Below are positions 1-8,275 of a stretch of DNA of 64,000 bases, piece by piece (within the stretch, counting starts at the first letter, position 1; every line of letters starts with the position of its first letter). Source of the stretch: Roseburia hominis (GTDB lineage: Bacteria > Bacillota > Clostridia > Lachnospirales > Lachnospiraceae). Made by a program: the position numbers and the translations under genes. The stretch spans positions 1,612,001-1,676,000 of the forward strand of contig CP159990.1 in the NCBI GenBank assembly GCA_040702975.1. Reading direction: 5' to 3'. Below the pieces are notes generated by a model. That model did not search any database, was not told where the DNA came from, and saw only the letters and a program-made list of their open reading frames with translations.

Positions 1-2
1 TG

Positions 3-767
3 ATGAAGCGGGCAAAGTCTCTTGAAAAACGCAGACAGGGAGAAATCGAGGAAAAATCAAAACTGCTTAAGAATCTGGAGGAGAGTGAAGAAATCCGGCT
101 TGACGGGCTTACGTTTCATACGGACAAACTGGTGGATCTGAAGGACGTGACGGTCCGTTACGGGAGTCATAGTGTCTGTGAAAATGTCACTTTTACGATT
201 TGCAGAGGCGAGCATGTGGTGCTGCACGGAAAGAACGGGAGCGGCAAATCCAGTATTTTAAAATTGATCTGCGGCGGGGGAGGAAGCCTGGGACTGCCGG
301 AAGAAAAGGAGCCGGAAGCTGAGATGGCAAAGGCCCCGGCAAGCGAAGGCAGACGGTGTGATGTTCTTTCTTACCTGGGGAGTATCGAGCGCCATGACAA
401 GCTGAAAATCTCCTATGTATGTCAGGATATCGCGGGGCTTGCAGGAAATTTATCAGATTACGCTGAAACGTATGCTATAGAGGAGAGCCTGTTCAAAGCA
501 TTTCTTCGCAAGCTGGGATTTTCGCGGGAGCAGTTTGACAAAAGGATAGAAGATTACAGTGACGGGCAGAAAAAGAAGGTGATGCTGGCGAGAAGCCTGT
601 GTGAGAGGGCGCATCTTTATGTCTGGGACGAGCCGCTCAATTATGTGGACGTGATCTCCCGCATTCAGATTGAGGAAATGCTGTCAGGCAGTGATGCCGC
701 TATGGTATTTGTGGAGCATGACAGGCGTTTTTGCGAGAGAGTGGCTACGAAGAGCGTATTTCTTTAG
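3..767 (+). CDS. ABC-F type ATP-binding protein, C-terminal part (cut by window start)
   Basis: This is the second half of a duplicated-ATPase ABC-F protein, a soluble family that acts on ribosomes and often protects them from antibiotics. The sequence shows a charged linker (about residues 1-30), a P-loop GKNGSGKSS (76-84), a Q-loop region, an ABC signature YSDGQKKKVMLARS near residue 185 and a Walker B segment YVWDEPLNYVD just after. No membrane segment is seen. The real gene must start upstream of the window, because only one of the two expected nucleotide-binding domains is present; the first visible Met is probably internal. Antibiotic-resistance ABC-F proteins (Lsa/Vga/Msr-like) and housekeeping ABC-F proteins share this layout, so drug specificity cannot be assigned. 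Confidence 0.8.
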   Translation: MKRAKSLEKRRQGEIEEKSKLLKNLEESEEIRLDGLTFHTDKLVDLKDVTVRYGSHSVCENVTFTICRGEHVVLHGKNGSGKSSILKLICGGGGSLGLPEEKEPEAEMAKAPASEGRRCDVLSYLGSIERHDKLKISYVCQDIAGLAGNLSDYAETYAIEESLFKAFLRKLGFSREQFDKRIEDYSDGQKKKVMLARSLCERAHLYVWDEPLNYVDVISRIQIEEMLSGSDAAMVFVEHDRRFCERVATKSVFL

Positions 768-787
768 AGGGCGTGCCCGGCTGCTGA

Positions 788-848
788 AGAAATGCAATCG
801 CTAAAATCCCACGGAGGGCTCATGATTCAAAGCATTATGGTAAAAAAG
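788..848 (+). repeat. Dispersed repeat family 2, copy 1
   Basis: This stretch matches 28233-28299 over about 60 bases. Shared blocks include a GCTRAAAT element, GGAGGG, and CATGATTCRAAG followed by an ATGG. In this copy the hairpin arms around CATGATTC are imperfect, while in the other copy they are perfect. It lies between the ABC-F gene and the ppdK promoter. Its function is unknown. Confidence 0.5.
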
Positions 849-888
849 TGCAGAAATATACGAAAATGGAAGGTTTGTCCAAAACCCC

Positions 889-917
889 TTGACGAACTTT
901 GATAAAACATTTACAAT
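889..917 (+). promoter_or_regulatory. Promoter of ppdK
   Basis: TTGACG (889-894) and TACAAT (912-917) are separated by 17 bases, a near-consensus sigma-A promoter. Transcription would start near 924 and give a leader of about 134 bases before the ppdK start codon. Confidence 0.75.
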
Positions 918-968
918 GAAAGTGCGGTGTTGACCGTGTGATAAGAGGGTTATAAGATGCGGGGAGTG

Positions 969-1001
969 ACGACTTTATTCAGAAAATATTCATAAAGTCG
1001 T
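969..1001 (+). other. Stem-loop in the ppdK leader
   Basis: ACGACTTTAT (969-978) and ATAAAGTCGT (992-1001) form a perfect 10-base stem around a 13-base loop in the untranslated leader. A short T-rich stretch follows but it is interrupted, so a strong terminator is not implied. It could act in attenuation or in messenger stability. Confidence 0.5.
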
Positions 1002-1057
1002 ACTTTTCATGTTTTATATACATCTATCTCAAACAAATACGAGGAGGAAAAGTAGAA

Positions 1058-3685
1058 ATGGCAACAAAATGGGTTTACATGTTTACAGAAGGTAACGCTA
1101 CCATGAGAAACCTTCTTGGCGGTAAAGGTGCCAACCTTGCTGAAATGACCAATCTCGGAATCCCGGTTCCACAGGGATTTACCATCACAACAGAGGCTTG
1201 TACTCAGTATTATGAGGATGGAAGACAGATCAACGATGAGATCATGGGACAGATTATGGAGGCCATCACTAAGATGGAAGCAGTTACCGGTATGAAATTC
1301 GGTGACAAAGAGAATCCTCTTCTGGTTTCGGTTCGTTCCGGAGCGAGAGCTTCTATGCCGGGTATGATGGATACCATCCTGAACCTGGGGCTGAACGAAG
1401 AGGTAGTGGAAGTACTTGCTAACAAATCAGGCAATCCGCGTTGGGCTTGGGACTGCTACAGAAGATTTATCCAGATGTATTCTGACGTAGTTATGGAAGT
1501 AGGTAAAAAATACTTCGAAGAGCTGATTGACAAGATGAAAGCAGAGAAGGGTGTTACTCAGGACGTAGATCTTACTGCTGAGGACCTGAAGTGCCTGGCT
1601 AATCAGTTCAAAGCTGAATATAAAGAAAAAATCGGCGCTGACTTCCCGTCTGATCCGAAGGAACAGTTAATGGGAGCTATCAAAGCCGTATTCCGTTCCT
1701 GGGACAACCCGCGTGCTAACGTATATCGTCGTGACAACGATATCCCGTATTCATGGGGAACCGCTGTTAACGTACAGATGATGGCATTCGGTAACATGGG
1801 CGAGACCTCTGGTACAGGTGTTGCATTTACCCGTGATCCGGCTACCGGTGAGAAGAAGCTGATGGGCGAATTCCTTATGAACGCTCAGGGCGAAGACGTT
1901 GTTGCCGGTGTTCGTACACCGCAGAAGATCGAGCAGCTGAAAGAAGTTATGCCGGAAGTTTACGAGCAGTTCGTAGGAATCTGCAATACTCTGGAAGATC
2001 ACTACAGAGATATGCAGGATATGGAGTTCACGATTCAGGATAGGAAGCTTTACATGCTTCAGACACGTAACGGTAAGAGAACCGCTCAGGCAGCTCTTAA
2101 GATTGCTTGTGACCTGGTAGATGAAGGCATGATCACAGAAGAAAAAGCAGTTGCTATGATCGATCCGAGAAACTTGGATACCCTGCTTCACCCGCAGTTT
2201 GACCAGGCAGCTCTTAAGGCAGCTACTCCGGTCGGAAGAGGTCTTGGAGCATCTCCGGGAGCAGCTTGCGGTAAGATCGTATTTACAGCAGAAGATGCTA
2301 AAGAATGGGCAGCTAAGGGCGAGAAGGTAGTTCTTGTTCGTCTTGAGACCTCTCCGGAAGATATCGAAGGTATGAAAGCTGCACAGGGAATCCTGACAGT
2401 ACGTGGTGGTATGACCTCTCACGCAGCAGTAGTTGCTCGTGGTATGGGCGAGTGCTGTGTATCCGGATGTGGCGATATCGCTATGGACGAGGAGAACAAG
2501 AGATTCACACTTGCCGGAAAAGAATACCATGAAGGAGATCCGATCTCTATCGATGGTACAACAGGTAACATTTACGATGGAATCATTCCGACAGTAGACG
2601 CTACGATTGCAGGTGAGTTCGGAAGAATTATGGAATGGGCTGATAAGTACAGAACTATGAAGGTTCGTACCAATGCAGATACACCGGCTGACGCTAAGAA
2701 GGCTGTTGAACTTGGCGCGGAAGGTATCGGACTTTGCCGTACAGAGCATATGTTCTTCGGTGAAGGAAGAATTGACGCTTTCCGTGAGATGATCTGCTCT
2801 ACAACTGTAGAGGAAAGAGAAGCAGCTCTTGAGAAGGTACTTCCGTATCAGCAGAACGACTTTGAAGGATTATTCGAGGCTCTGGAAGGCAATCCGGTAA
2901 CGATTCGTTTCCTTGATCCGCCGCTTCATGAGTTCGTTCCGACTGAGAAAGAGGATATCGAGAAACTGGCTGAGGCACAGGGCAAGAGTGTAGAAGAGAT
3001 TGAAGCAGTTATCGAGTCTTTGGTTGAGTTCAACCCGATGATGGGACACCGTGGATGCCGTCTTGCAGTTACCTATCCGGAAATTGCAAAGATGCAGACA
3101 ACTGCTGTTATCCGTGCAGCTATCAAAGTTCAGAAAGCTCATCCGGAATGGACAATCAAACCGGAGATCATGATTCCGCTGGTTGGCGAGATCAAAGAGT
3201 TAAAATATGTTAAGAAGTTCGTAGTAGAGACCGCTGACGCTGAGATCGCAGCAGCAGGAATCGACCTTAAGTACGAAGTTGGTACTATGATCGAGATCCC
3301 GAGAGCAGCTCTTACTGCAGATCAGATCGCTACAGAAGCTGACTTCTTCTGCTTCGGTACGAACGACCTGACACAGATGGCATTTGGATTCTCTCGTGAC
3401 GACGCTGGTAAGTTCCTGAACGCTTACTACGATGCTAAGATCTTCGAGAACGATCCGTTCGCTAAGCTGGATCAGACTGGTGTTGGTAAATTAATGGAGA
3501 TGGCTATCACTCTTGGTAAGCCGGTTAATCCGAACCTTCACATCGGTATCTGTGGCGAGCATGGTGGAGACCCGAGCTCTGTTGAGTTCTGCAACAAGAT
3601 TGGTCTTGACTATGTATCCTGCTCACCGTTCCGTGTACCGATCGCAAGACTGGCAGCGGCACAGGCAGCTATCGCTCAGAAATAA
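1058..3685 (+). CDS. ppdK: Pyruvate, phosphate dikinase
   Basis: This cytosolic enzyme interconverts pyruvate, ATP and phosphate with phosphoenolpyruvate, AMP and pyrophosphate; in anaerobes it often runs in the glycolytic, ATP-forming direction. The 875-residue length is normal for the family. An N-terminal nucleotide-binding domain begins with the typical GGKGANLAEM motif. The swivelling phosphohistidine domain has GGMTSHAAVVARGMG with His455 as the phosphorylated residue. The C-terminal PEP-binding barrel has GICGEHGGDP with Cys832. The start is fixed by GAGGAGG at 1041-1047. It is a single-gene transcript with its own promoter and terminator. Codon use suggests high expression. The last codons are copied again at 6134, beyond the inserted module. 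Confidence 0.97.
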   Translation: MATKWVYMFTEGNATMRNLLGGKGANLAEMTNLGIPVPQGFTITTEACTQYYEDGRQINDEIMGQIMEAITKMEAVTGMKFGDKENPLLVSVRSGARASMPGMMDTILNLGLNEEVVEVLANKSGNPRWAWDCYRRFIQMYSDVVMEVGKKYFEELIDKMKAEKGVTQDVDLTAEDLKCLANQFKAEYKEKIGADFPSDPKEQLMGAIKAVFRSWDNPRANVYRRDNDIPYSWGTAVNVQMMAFGNMGETSGTGVAFTRDPATGEKKLMGEFLMNAQGEDVVAGVRTPQKIEQLKEVMPEVYEQFVGICNTLEDHYRDMQDMEFTIQDRKLYMLQTRNGKRTAQAALKIACDLVDEGMITEEKAVAMIDPRNLDTLLHPQFDQAALKAATPVGRGLGASPGAACGKIVFTAEDAKEWAAKGEKVVLVRLETSPEDIEGMKAAQGILTVRGGMTSHAAVVARGMGECCVSGCGDIAMDEENKRFTLAGKEYHEGDPISIDGTTGNIYDGIIPTVDATIAGEFGRIMEWADKYRTMKVRTNADTPADAKKAVELGAEGIGLCRTEHMFFGEGRIDAFREMICSTTVEEREAALEKVLPYQQNDFEGLFEALEGNPVTIRFLDPPLHEFVPTEKEDIEKLAEAQGKSVEEIEAVIESLVEFNPMMGHRGCRLAVTYPEIAKMQTTAVIRAAIKVQKAHPEWTIKPEIMIPLVGEIKELKYVKKFVVETADAEIAAAGIDLKYEVGTMIEIPRAALTADQIATEADFFCFGTNDLTQMAFGFSRDDAGKFLNAYYDAKIFENDPFAKLDQTGVGKLMEMAITLGKPVNPNLHIGICGEHGGDPSSVEFCNKIGLDYVSCSPFRVPIARLAAAQAAIAQK

Positions 3686-3745
3686 TTTAATTTATATATT
3701 ATGCACGGATTTTGCCCCGTCTATTTAATAGGCGGGGCATTTTTG
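3671..3745 (+). repeat. Left copy of the duplicated ppdK tail and terminator
   Basis: The last codons of ppdK, its stop codon, spacer and complete terminator recur at 6134-6206. The two copies share a 19-base start (from ATCGCTCAGAAATAATTTA) and an identical terminator hairpin. They differ by a 6-base indel and a few substitutions in between. Together they bracket the AAA/TOPRIM-like pair, as direct repeats do around an integrated element. Confidence 0.75.
3713..3745 (+). terminator. Rho-independent terminator of ppdK
   Basis: TGCCCCG and CGGGGCA arms enclose an AT-rich loop and are followed by a run of five T. The same hairpin is repeated at 6171-6203. Confidence 0.9.
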
Positions 3746-3857
3746 CATATGTGTGAATAAAGATAGGATTTTGTCATTTAGGCACTAAAGTACAAAAACA
3801 GTATATATATTATATAGATGAATATTTTCTTTTGAGAAGGGTATACTTATAAGCATG

Positions 3858-3916
3858 ATACTAAGTGTAAAAAAATTACACTTAGTATTGAAGGCGACGA
3901 AAATATATTGTATTAT
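3858..3916 (+). promoter_or_regulatory. Promoter and abutting 13-base dyad upstream of the AAA/TOPRIM-like pair
   Basis: TTGAAG (3888-3893) and TATTAT (3911-3916) are 17 bases apart. Directly upstream, ATACTAAGTGTAA (3858-3870) and TTACACTTAGTAT (3876-3888) form a perfect 13-base inverted repeat with an A5 centre; its last base touches the -35 box. This position fits an operator for a regulator not encoded nearby. A short transcription-blocking hairpin is the alternative. Confidence 0.6.
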
Positions 3917-3938
3917 ATATTTGAAGGAGGAATGAACA

Positions 3939-5066
3939 GTGCTTACAAAAATGTATTTGACAAATTTTTTATCGTTTTGCGAAAGGACTGAATTTGATTT
4001 TACATCATCTAAATATACAATTTTATCTAATACTAATGTATCAGATAATGGAATTTTAAAAGGTGCATTGGTGATTGGAGCTAATGCATCCGGGAAATCT
4101 AATGTACTTCGTGGTCTGCAATTTATCATTAATTTAATAAAGGGAGATGGAGTGCCGGTTAGTACTTACAGATGCTATTTTGCGGAGACACCTGTTACCA
4201 GTGCGGAATATGAATTTGTTTTTAGTGGAAAAAGAGTTTCCTATACAATTGGCTTTAATATTAAAACAAAAAATCTTTCAGAAAGACTCCTGGTAGATGA
4301 AAAAGAAGTTTTGGTTCGAGAGGGACACACGGGGAAATTAAATATAGGTGATGTTTCTGTAAGTGATAAAGTAGATAATGACACGTTGTTTTTGCGCACT
4401 GCATCATTTAACACAGGAAGATTTCCGCAAGAACCTATTCTTCGTGAATTGATGGATTATTTATTTAATTCCTACTATATCGATGGTTATAATCAATCAG
4501 CGCTATTAGGAAAAAGTATTAATAAATATGCGGAAGACAATGGTGTCGAGAAACTAAATAACTATTTAAAAGAATTCAAATATGATTTTTTTGTGGAATA
4601 CGGTGAAAAAAGTAGCGGAGAAGGGCTTAATATTCGAATGGGTTCCGGACAAAAAAGTATATTTTTTAAAAGAAATAGTTTTCCAATGCCAAGTACTTTT
4701 TACGCAGAGTCACAAGGAAATCAGGTTTTTGCAGACATGCTTCCTCAAATCATCAATGTTATTGAACGTCCGGGGATGTTAGTGATAGATGAATTTGGAA
4801 ATAGCTTGCATAATAGATTGGCTGAGAAGATTGTTAGATTTTTCATGGAAAAATCTAAACATTCTCAATTGTATATTACATCTCATGATACTAATTTGAT
4901 TTCCAATTCTGTATTTCGACCAGATCAGATTAATTTGGTTACGTTTGATAAGGGAAGTAAAGTAAAGCGAATTTCAGTATATAAGCCAAGAGAAGCTCAG
5001 AATCTTGAAAAAATGTATCTGGGAGGCATGTTTGAGGGGTTGCCGTTGTATGACGAAGAAGTATAA
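3939..5066 (+). CDS. AAA family ATPase (AbiL/RloA-like) of a putative defence pair
   Basis: This 375-residue ATPase belongs to the AAA_15/AAA_21, SMC/OLD-like group. It begins with the typical small N-terminal strand (MYLTNFLSF), then a Walker A motif GANASGKSN at 47-55, a Walker B segment MLVIDEFGNSLH near 278-289, and a late ITSHDTNLIS segment holding the conserved switch histidine. The GTG start at 3939 is chosen because GAAGGAGG ends 8 bases upstream; the nearer ATG opens a short dead frame. The gene overlaps the next one. Such ATPases paired with a TOPRIM-like nuclease occur in AbiL, PARIS and OLD-type phage defence; that function is inferred here. The region is visibly more AT-rich than ppdK, in keeping with transfer. 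Confidence 0.8.
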   Translation: MLTKMYLTNFLSFCERTEFDFTSSKYTILSNTNVSDNGILKGALVIGANASGKSNVLRGLQFIINLIKGDGVPVSTYRCYFAETPVTSAEYEFVFSGKRVSYTIGFNIKTKNLSERLLVDEKEVLVREGHTGKLNIGDVSVSDKVDNDTLFLRTASFNTGRFPQEPILRELMDYLFNSYYIDGYNQSALLGKSINKYAEDNGVEKLNNYLKEFKYDFFVEYGEKSSGEGLNIRMGSGQKSIFFKRNSFPMPSTFYAESQGNQVFADMLPQIINVIERPGMLVIDEFGNSLHNRLAEKIVRFFMEKSKHSQLYITSHDTNLISNSVFRPDQINLVTFDKGSKVKRISVYKPREAQNLEKMYLGGMFEGLPLYDEEV

Positions 5067-5835
5067 AGTGGATAAAACAAAAATAATAGGAAATGTAATC
5101 TTCGTTGTTGAAGGAGGGAGACCGGAAACTGGTGGTACGGAATTAAGATTGTTGAAAAGCATTTTTTCAGATGTTTTAGGATATGAAGTACAAGAACTGC
5201 GACGTGGTACAGATGAATTTATTGGATATGGTAACAACAAGAGTTCTAGAGTGTTTGCTCTTAATTTGCCCAAAAATCAATTAACTCAATTGACAGAAGA
5301 TGCAATGGATCAGTTATTTCGTCGATTGAAAACTGAGTTTTCCATTAAACCTGAAGATTGTCCTATCTTTTTATTATATGATCGTGATTATAAAAGCTAT
5401 AAGCATAACGAACTCAGAGGTAAATATGTTCGCAGGTATACAGATCCTTATTCAAATGAAGAAGGTTATCAGGGGCAGCTTTTGTTGAGTTATCCAGCAG
5501 TTGAAAGCTACATATTGTCATGTACTCAAGAGAATGTATTTCAACAAAGATACTTTTTGGGGATAGATGCAAAAGTGCAGCTTAATCAGTGTGGATTCTC
5601 AGAAGAAGAAATATCAGAAGATGAACATATTATTCATGCGACAGTTGAAATGGATAAGGGATTGGCAAATTTTATGCTTGACGATTATGACCTGGATAAT
5701 CTTGGAACGACGTTGTTGGGCGTGTATGAAGAGCAACAGAATATTGTAAATGAACATCAGCAATTTTCTGCCTTGTCGCTTATTTCTATGGCATTGCTCG
5801 AATTAGGTGTAATTGTTGAATGCGAAGATATATAA
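5050..5835 (+). CDS. RloB/TOPRIM-like protein, partner of the AAA ATPase
   Basis: This is a protein of about 261 residues without membrane segments or signal peptide. Near the N-terminus is VVEGGRPE, where the glutamate fits the first acidic residue of a TOPRIM-like fold. Near residue 106 is LLYDRDYKSY, matching the DxD element, followed later by YPAVESYIL, like the conserved motif of RloB-like proteins. The ATG at 5050 is preferred because GAGGGG lies about 10 bases upstream; it overlaps the end of the ATPase gene by 17 bases, so the two are translationally coupled. TOPRIM-like partners in AbiL and PARIS-type systems are nuclease effectors; this role is an inference. No third gene belongs to the module. 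Confidence 0.65.
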   Translation: MTKKYKVDKTKIIGNVIFVVEGGRPETGGTELRLLKSIFSDVLGYEVQELRRGTDEFIGYGNNKSSRVFALNLPKNQLTQLTEDAMDQLFRRLKTEFSIKPEDCPIFLLYDRDYKSYKHNELRGKYVRRYTDPYSNEEGYQGQLLLSYPAVESYILSCTQENVFQQRYFLGIDAKVQLNQCGFSEEEISEDEHIIHATVEMDKGLANFMLDDYDLDNLGTTLLGVYEEQQNIVNEHQQFSALSLISMALLELGVIVECEDI

Positions 5836-6133
5836 TTTAAGGTACATTAACGATACGCTATGAGCCGAATGAAAAGGCAGTGAAATCCCGCACGCCGAAT
5901 TCAACAGCCCTGGGATTATAAACTCATTCCCTTTGTCAGTTACGATTACCGGCAAGAGTGGTAAACGTAATAGAAGGACAAGAAAGTGTCCTTAGGAGCA
6001 ATCATTAAAAGAGGAACTGCCGCTTTTGAACGATTGCTTGGATATGAATTTTATTTTGTTCTTCTGCCAGAGTGATTTAAACAGCTACATGATAACTATA
6101 TGGAGAAATACTATAATGTGGTTATAAACAATT
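5836..6133. other. Gap without an intact gene, possibly a decayed coding region
   Basis: No complete reading frame was found. On the plus strand around 6000-6135 an open stretch broken by one TGA reads like protein (for example LLGYEFYFVLLPE, stop, then NYMEKYYNVVINNYR) and runs into the duplicated ppdK tail. It may be the remnant of another gene carried by the inserted module. I do not recognise the family. Confidence 0.35.
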
Positions 6134-6206
6134 ATCGCTCAGAAATAATTTATATGTCATGCACTGATTTTGCCCCGTCTATTTAATAGGCGGGGCATTT
6201 TTAAAA
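6134..6206 (+). repeat. Right copy of the duplicated ppdK tail and terminator
   Basis: This repeats the last ppdK codons, the stop and the full terminator hairpin (6171-6203) found at 3671-3745. No ppdK coding sequence precedes it, so it cannot be a gene end in its own right. The stop codon of the converging MATE remnant falls on the T-run of this hairpin. It marks the right edge of the inserted AAA/TOPRIM-like module. Confidence 0.75.
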
Positions 6207-6743
6207 ATATTTTTCTTTACTCTGATAAAGAAAAATCAAAGCTACGATCAAGGTAATCAGTTCCGCTATCGGCACCGCAAGCCACACGCCTGTCACTCCG
6301 AAAAACTTCGGCAGAGTGAGTAGAAGCAGTGTGATCAACCCAAAGGTCCGCAGGAAGGATAAGATTGCTGACAGCCTTCCATTCGACAACGCTGTAAATG
6401 TAGCGGAGGTGAAAATGTTCAATCCGCAGAACAGAAAGCTAAACGGGAAAATCAAAAACCCATTTCTTGCAATTTCATAGACAGGTGCCCCCTTCTCTGA
6501 AAAAATGCAGACTAAAGGCGAGCCAAAAACAAATGCGATGCCAAAGACAGAGATAGAAATAAGGATAAGGAATCGCATACTAATACAAAAGACATTTTTA
6601 AGTTGCATTGTATCGATGATTGTATATAAGCCCATGAAGACCATTGTTAAAATCGTTGGAAATGCAAATTTCAGGAGAGATTTTAAGTCAAAATCCTGTG
6701 CTAAAGGATTTGCGCCAAGTGGACTTTTTCTAGTGTCACTCAT
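6201..6743 (-). pseudogene. MATE family efflux transporter, internally deleted
   Basis: The N-terminus (about 45 residues, ending in the typical GLYTIIDTM start of the first membrane helix) is joined directly to the last third of a MATE protein, starting near LKNVFCISMRFLI and running through about five membrane segments. An intact MATE pump has about 450 residues and 12 helices; this frame has 181 residues, so roughly 260 residues are missing from the middle although the frame is kept. It is unlikely to pump anything. The ATG at 6743 overlaps the end of the AraC-acetyltransferase gene by eight bases, showing that the two were an operon: regulator first, drug or metabolite exporter second. 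Confidence 0.7.
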
Positions 6744-7593
6744 GCCCTTTATCCTCCGCCATTTCCCTTTGCAGTACAAAACGCTGTGTCGGATAGCCGA
6801 ACTCCACCAACAATTCTGCCTCGGCAAAACCAAGCCTCTTTAATGCTTCACGATAGCCGGGGTCTGCCTTGTCGCCCTCCCTGAAGGTTGTGGCGCTTAT
6901 CTGTGCAGAACCTGTAAGCTCATGCAATACCTTTTTGCAAAATGCTTTTGCAATGCCTCTTTTTTGGTACTGAGGGTGTATTCCAAAGAAATCGATGTTT
7001 CCTGTCATTTCGTTAAATGCCATGATTCCGATTGCAGTGTCAGAATCTTTCAAGATCAATGCCCGTTTGTTTTTGATGTATTGCCGCAGCTGCCCAAGGT
7101 ATTGTGTCTCGTCTAAATGTGGAAAACCGTCAATTACGAGATGAACCAGCTCCATCCACTTCGGAATATCCTCGTTTGTTGCAAAGAGATTTTTTTCCTG
7201 CCAGTTGTCTTCTTCCCAATTAGTTGGATTCTCGTTCAAAACATATCTTAACTGCAATGGATAAAAAACTTTTTCCGCCCTATATTGACTGGGCGATTTT
7301 TTATACATGGTTTTGAAAATATCGGAGAAGGCCTGCTGGCTTTCATATCCGGCAATCAAGGCTATCTCGAGAATTGGTTTGTCGGAAAGGACAAGCAGCT
7401 TTGCAGCTTCTGTTAACTTGCGGCGCTTCACATAGTCGTGGAGGGTCAGACCTACTGTGTCTGAAAAGATACGATGCAGGTGGTATTTTGAATAATGTAC
7501 TGCTTTTGCAACCGTTTCTAAGTCAAGCTCTTCTTGTAAGTGGTTTTCTATATATTGGATTGCAGCTATTACATTTTTGATGTTTTTGGACAT
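6736..7593 (-). CDS. AraC-type DNA-binding domain fused to a GNAT acetyltransferase
   Basis: Residues 1-107 form the two helix-turn-helix motifs of an AraC/XylS regulator, with DLETVAKAVHYSKYHLHRIF as the first motif and PILEIALIAGYESQQAFSDI as the second, ending in the usual KKSPSQYR. Residues from about 140 to 280 are a GNAT acetyltransferase domain, including IDFFGIHPQYQKRGIAKAF for the acetyl-CoA-binding loop. The AraC part lies at the N-terminus with no sensor cupin, so the acetyltransferase may itself be the effector or ligand sensor. A strong ribosome site (GGAGGG) precedes the ATG. The gene is translationally coupled to the MATE remnant, suggesting control of, or cooperation with, an exporter now lost. 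Confidence 0.8.
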   Translation of the reverse strand: MSKNIKNVIAAIQYIENHLQEELDLETVAKAVHYSKYHLHRIFSDTVGLTLHDYVKRRKLTEAAKLLVLSDKPILEIALIAGYESQQAFSDIFKTMYKKSPSQYRAEKVFYPLQLRYVLNENPTNWEEDNWQEKNLFATNEDIPKWMELVHLVIDGFPHLDETQYLGQLRQYIKNKRALILKDSDTAIGIMAFNEMTGNIDFFGIHPQYQKRGIAKAFCKKVLHELTGSAQISATTFREGDKADPGYREALKRLGFAEAELLVEFGYPTQRFVLQREMAEDKGHE

Positions 7594-7865
7594 TACGGCA
7601 CCCTCCTTTCTCTCTAAATTTGTCCGCTAAGCTAAAATTACCTCTAAAAGATTGACAGAGGATAGTTTGCGCTTTTTGCTTACCCGGAAGTTAATGTTTT
7701 ACAGTAAGTATAATACAAAATCTCATAATATTTTTCATATATCTTGCGGTTGTTGCAACAACTTTTAATGGGGATGTTTATGAAAAGATTTTAGGTGAAA
7801 TGCAGTGAAGATATGGTATAATTAGGGTGCCCGCCGGACGGTGGGCATCCGGAAAGGATGATTGC

Positions 7866-8006
7866 ATGATTTACATAACGGGAGACACCCATGGGCAGTT
7901 CGGGCGCATTGAAGCATTCTGTGAGCGGTTCGGGACAAGCCGTGAGGATATATTGATTATTTTGGGAGACGCAGGGATTAACTTTAGCGGATCTGTTTTC
8001 ACTTAA
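7866..8006 (+). pseudogene. Metallophosphoesterase, N-terminal fragment
   Basis: The first 40 residues match a calcineurin-like phosphoesterase, with the metal motif ITGDTHGQF and the second motif IILGDAGINF. A good ribosome site (AAAGGA) precedes the ATG. After GDAGINF the sequence leaves the family and stops at 8004-8006, whereas a full protein has more than 200 residues. The deletion joins it to an unrelated fragment. Confidence 0.65.
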
Positions 8007-8175
8007 TGCAAAAGATATTATAGTGGACTTTTTAGAAAAGCAAAATTTACAATTGAGCCAAAAAGAGTGGGATGAATTATTTCCGGATATCAGTATGGAA
8101 ATTGAAGAAATCATTATAAACTATTTTAAGTACTTCAATTTTGCATTAAAAGTACTTGATAAAAAGTATTCATGA
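7984..8175 (+). pseudogene. C-terminal fragment of an unidentified protein
   Basis: An open stretch without a start codon reads LADLFSLNAKDIIVDFLEKQ and continues as a helical acidic tail to KVLDKKYS. It directly follows, in another frame, the broken metallophosphoesterase, so it looks like the tail of a second gene joined by deletion. I do not recognise the family. Confidence 0.4.
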
Positions 8176-8275
8176 ATAATAGAGTAAGCAATTAACAAAT
8201 AGTATATGGAAGGTGTTGATAAGGAAATCCGTCTTACCATAAAAGTAAAAAATTTTTGTCCCATACTTGACATAA

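Noticed and set aside
1751..2749. Long open frame on the minus strand inside ppdK (332 codons)
   Set aside because: It lies opposite a strongly conserved gene, has no ribosome site and no recognisable domain; it is a by-product of codon use.
5836..6133. Third gene of the defence-like module
   Set aside because: The only protein-like stretch is broken by stops and has no start codon; it is described as a possible relic only.
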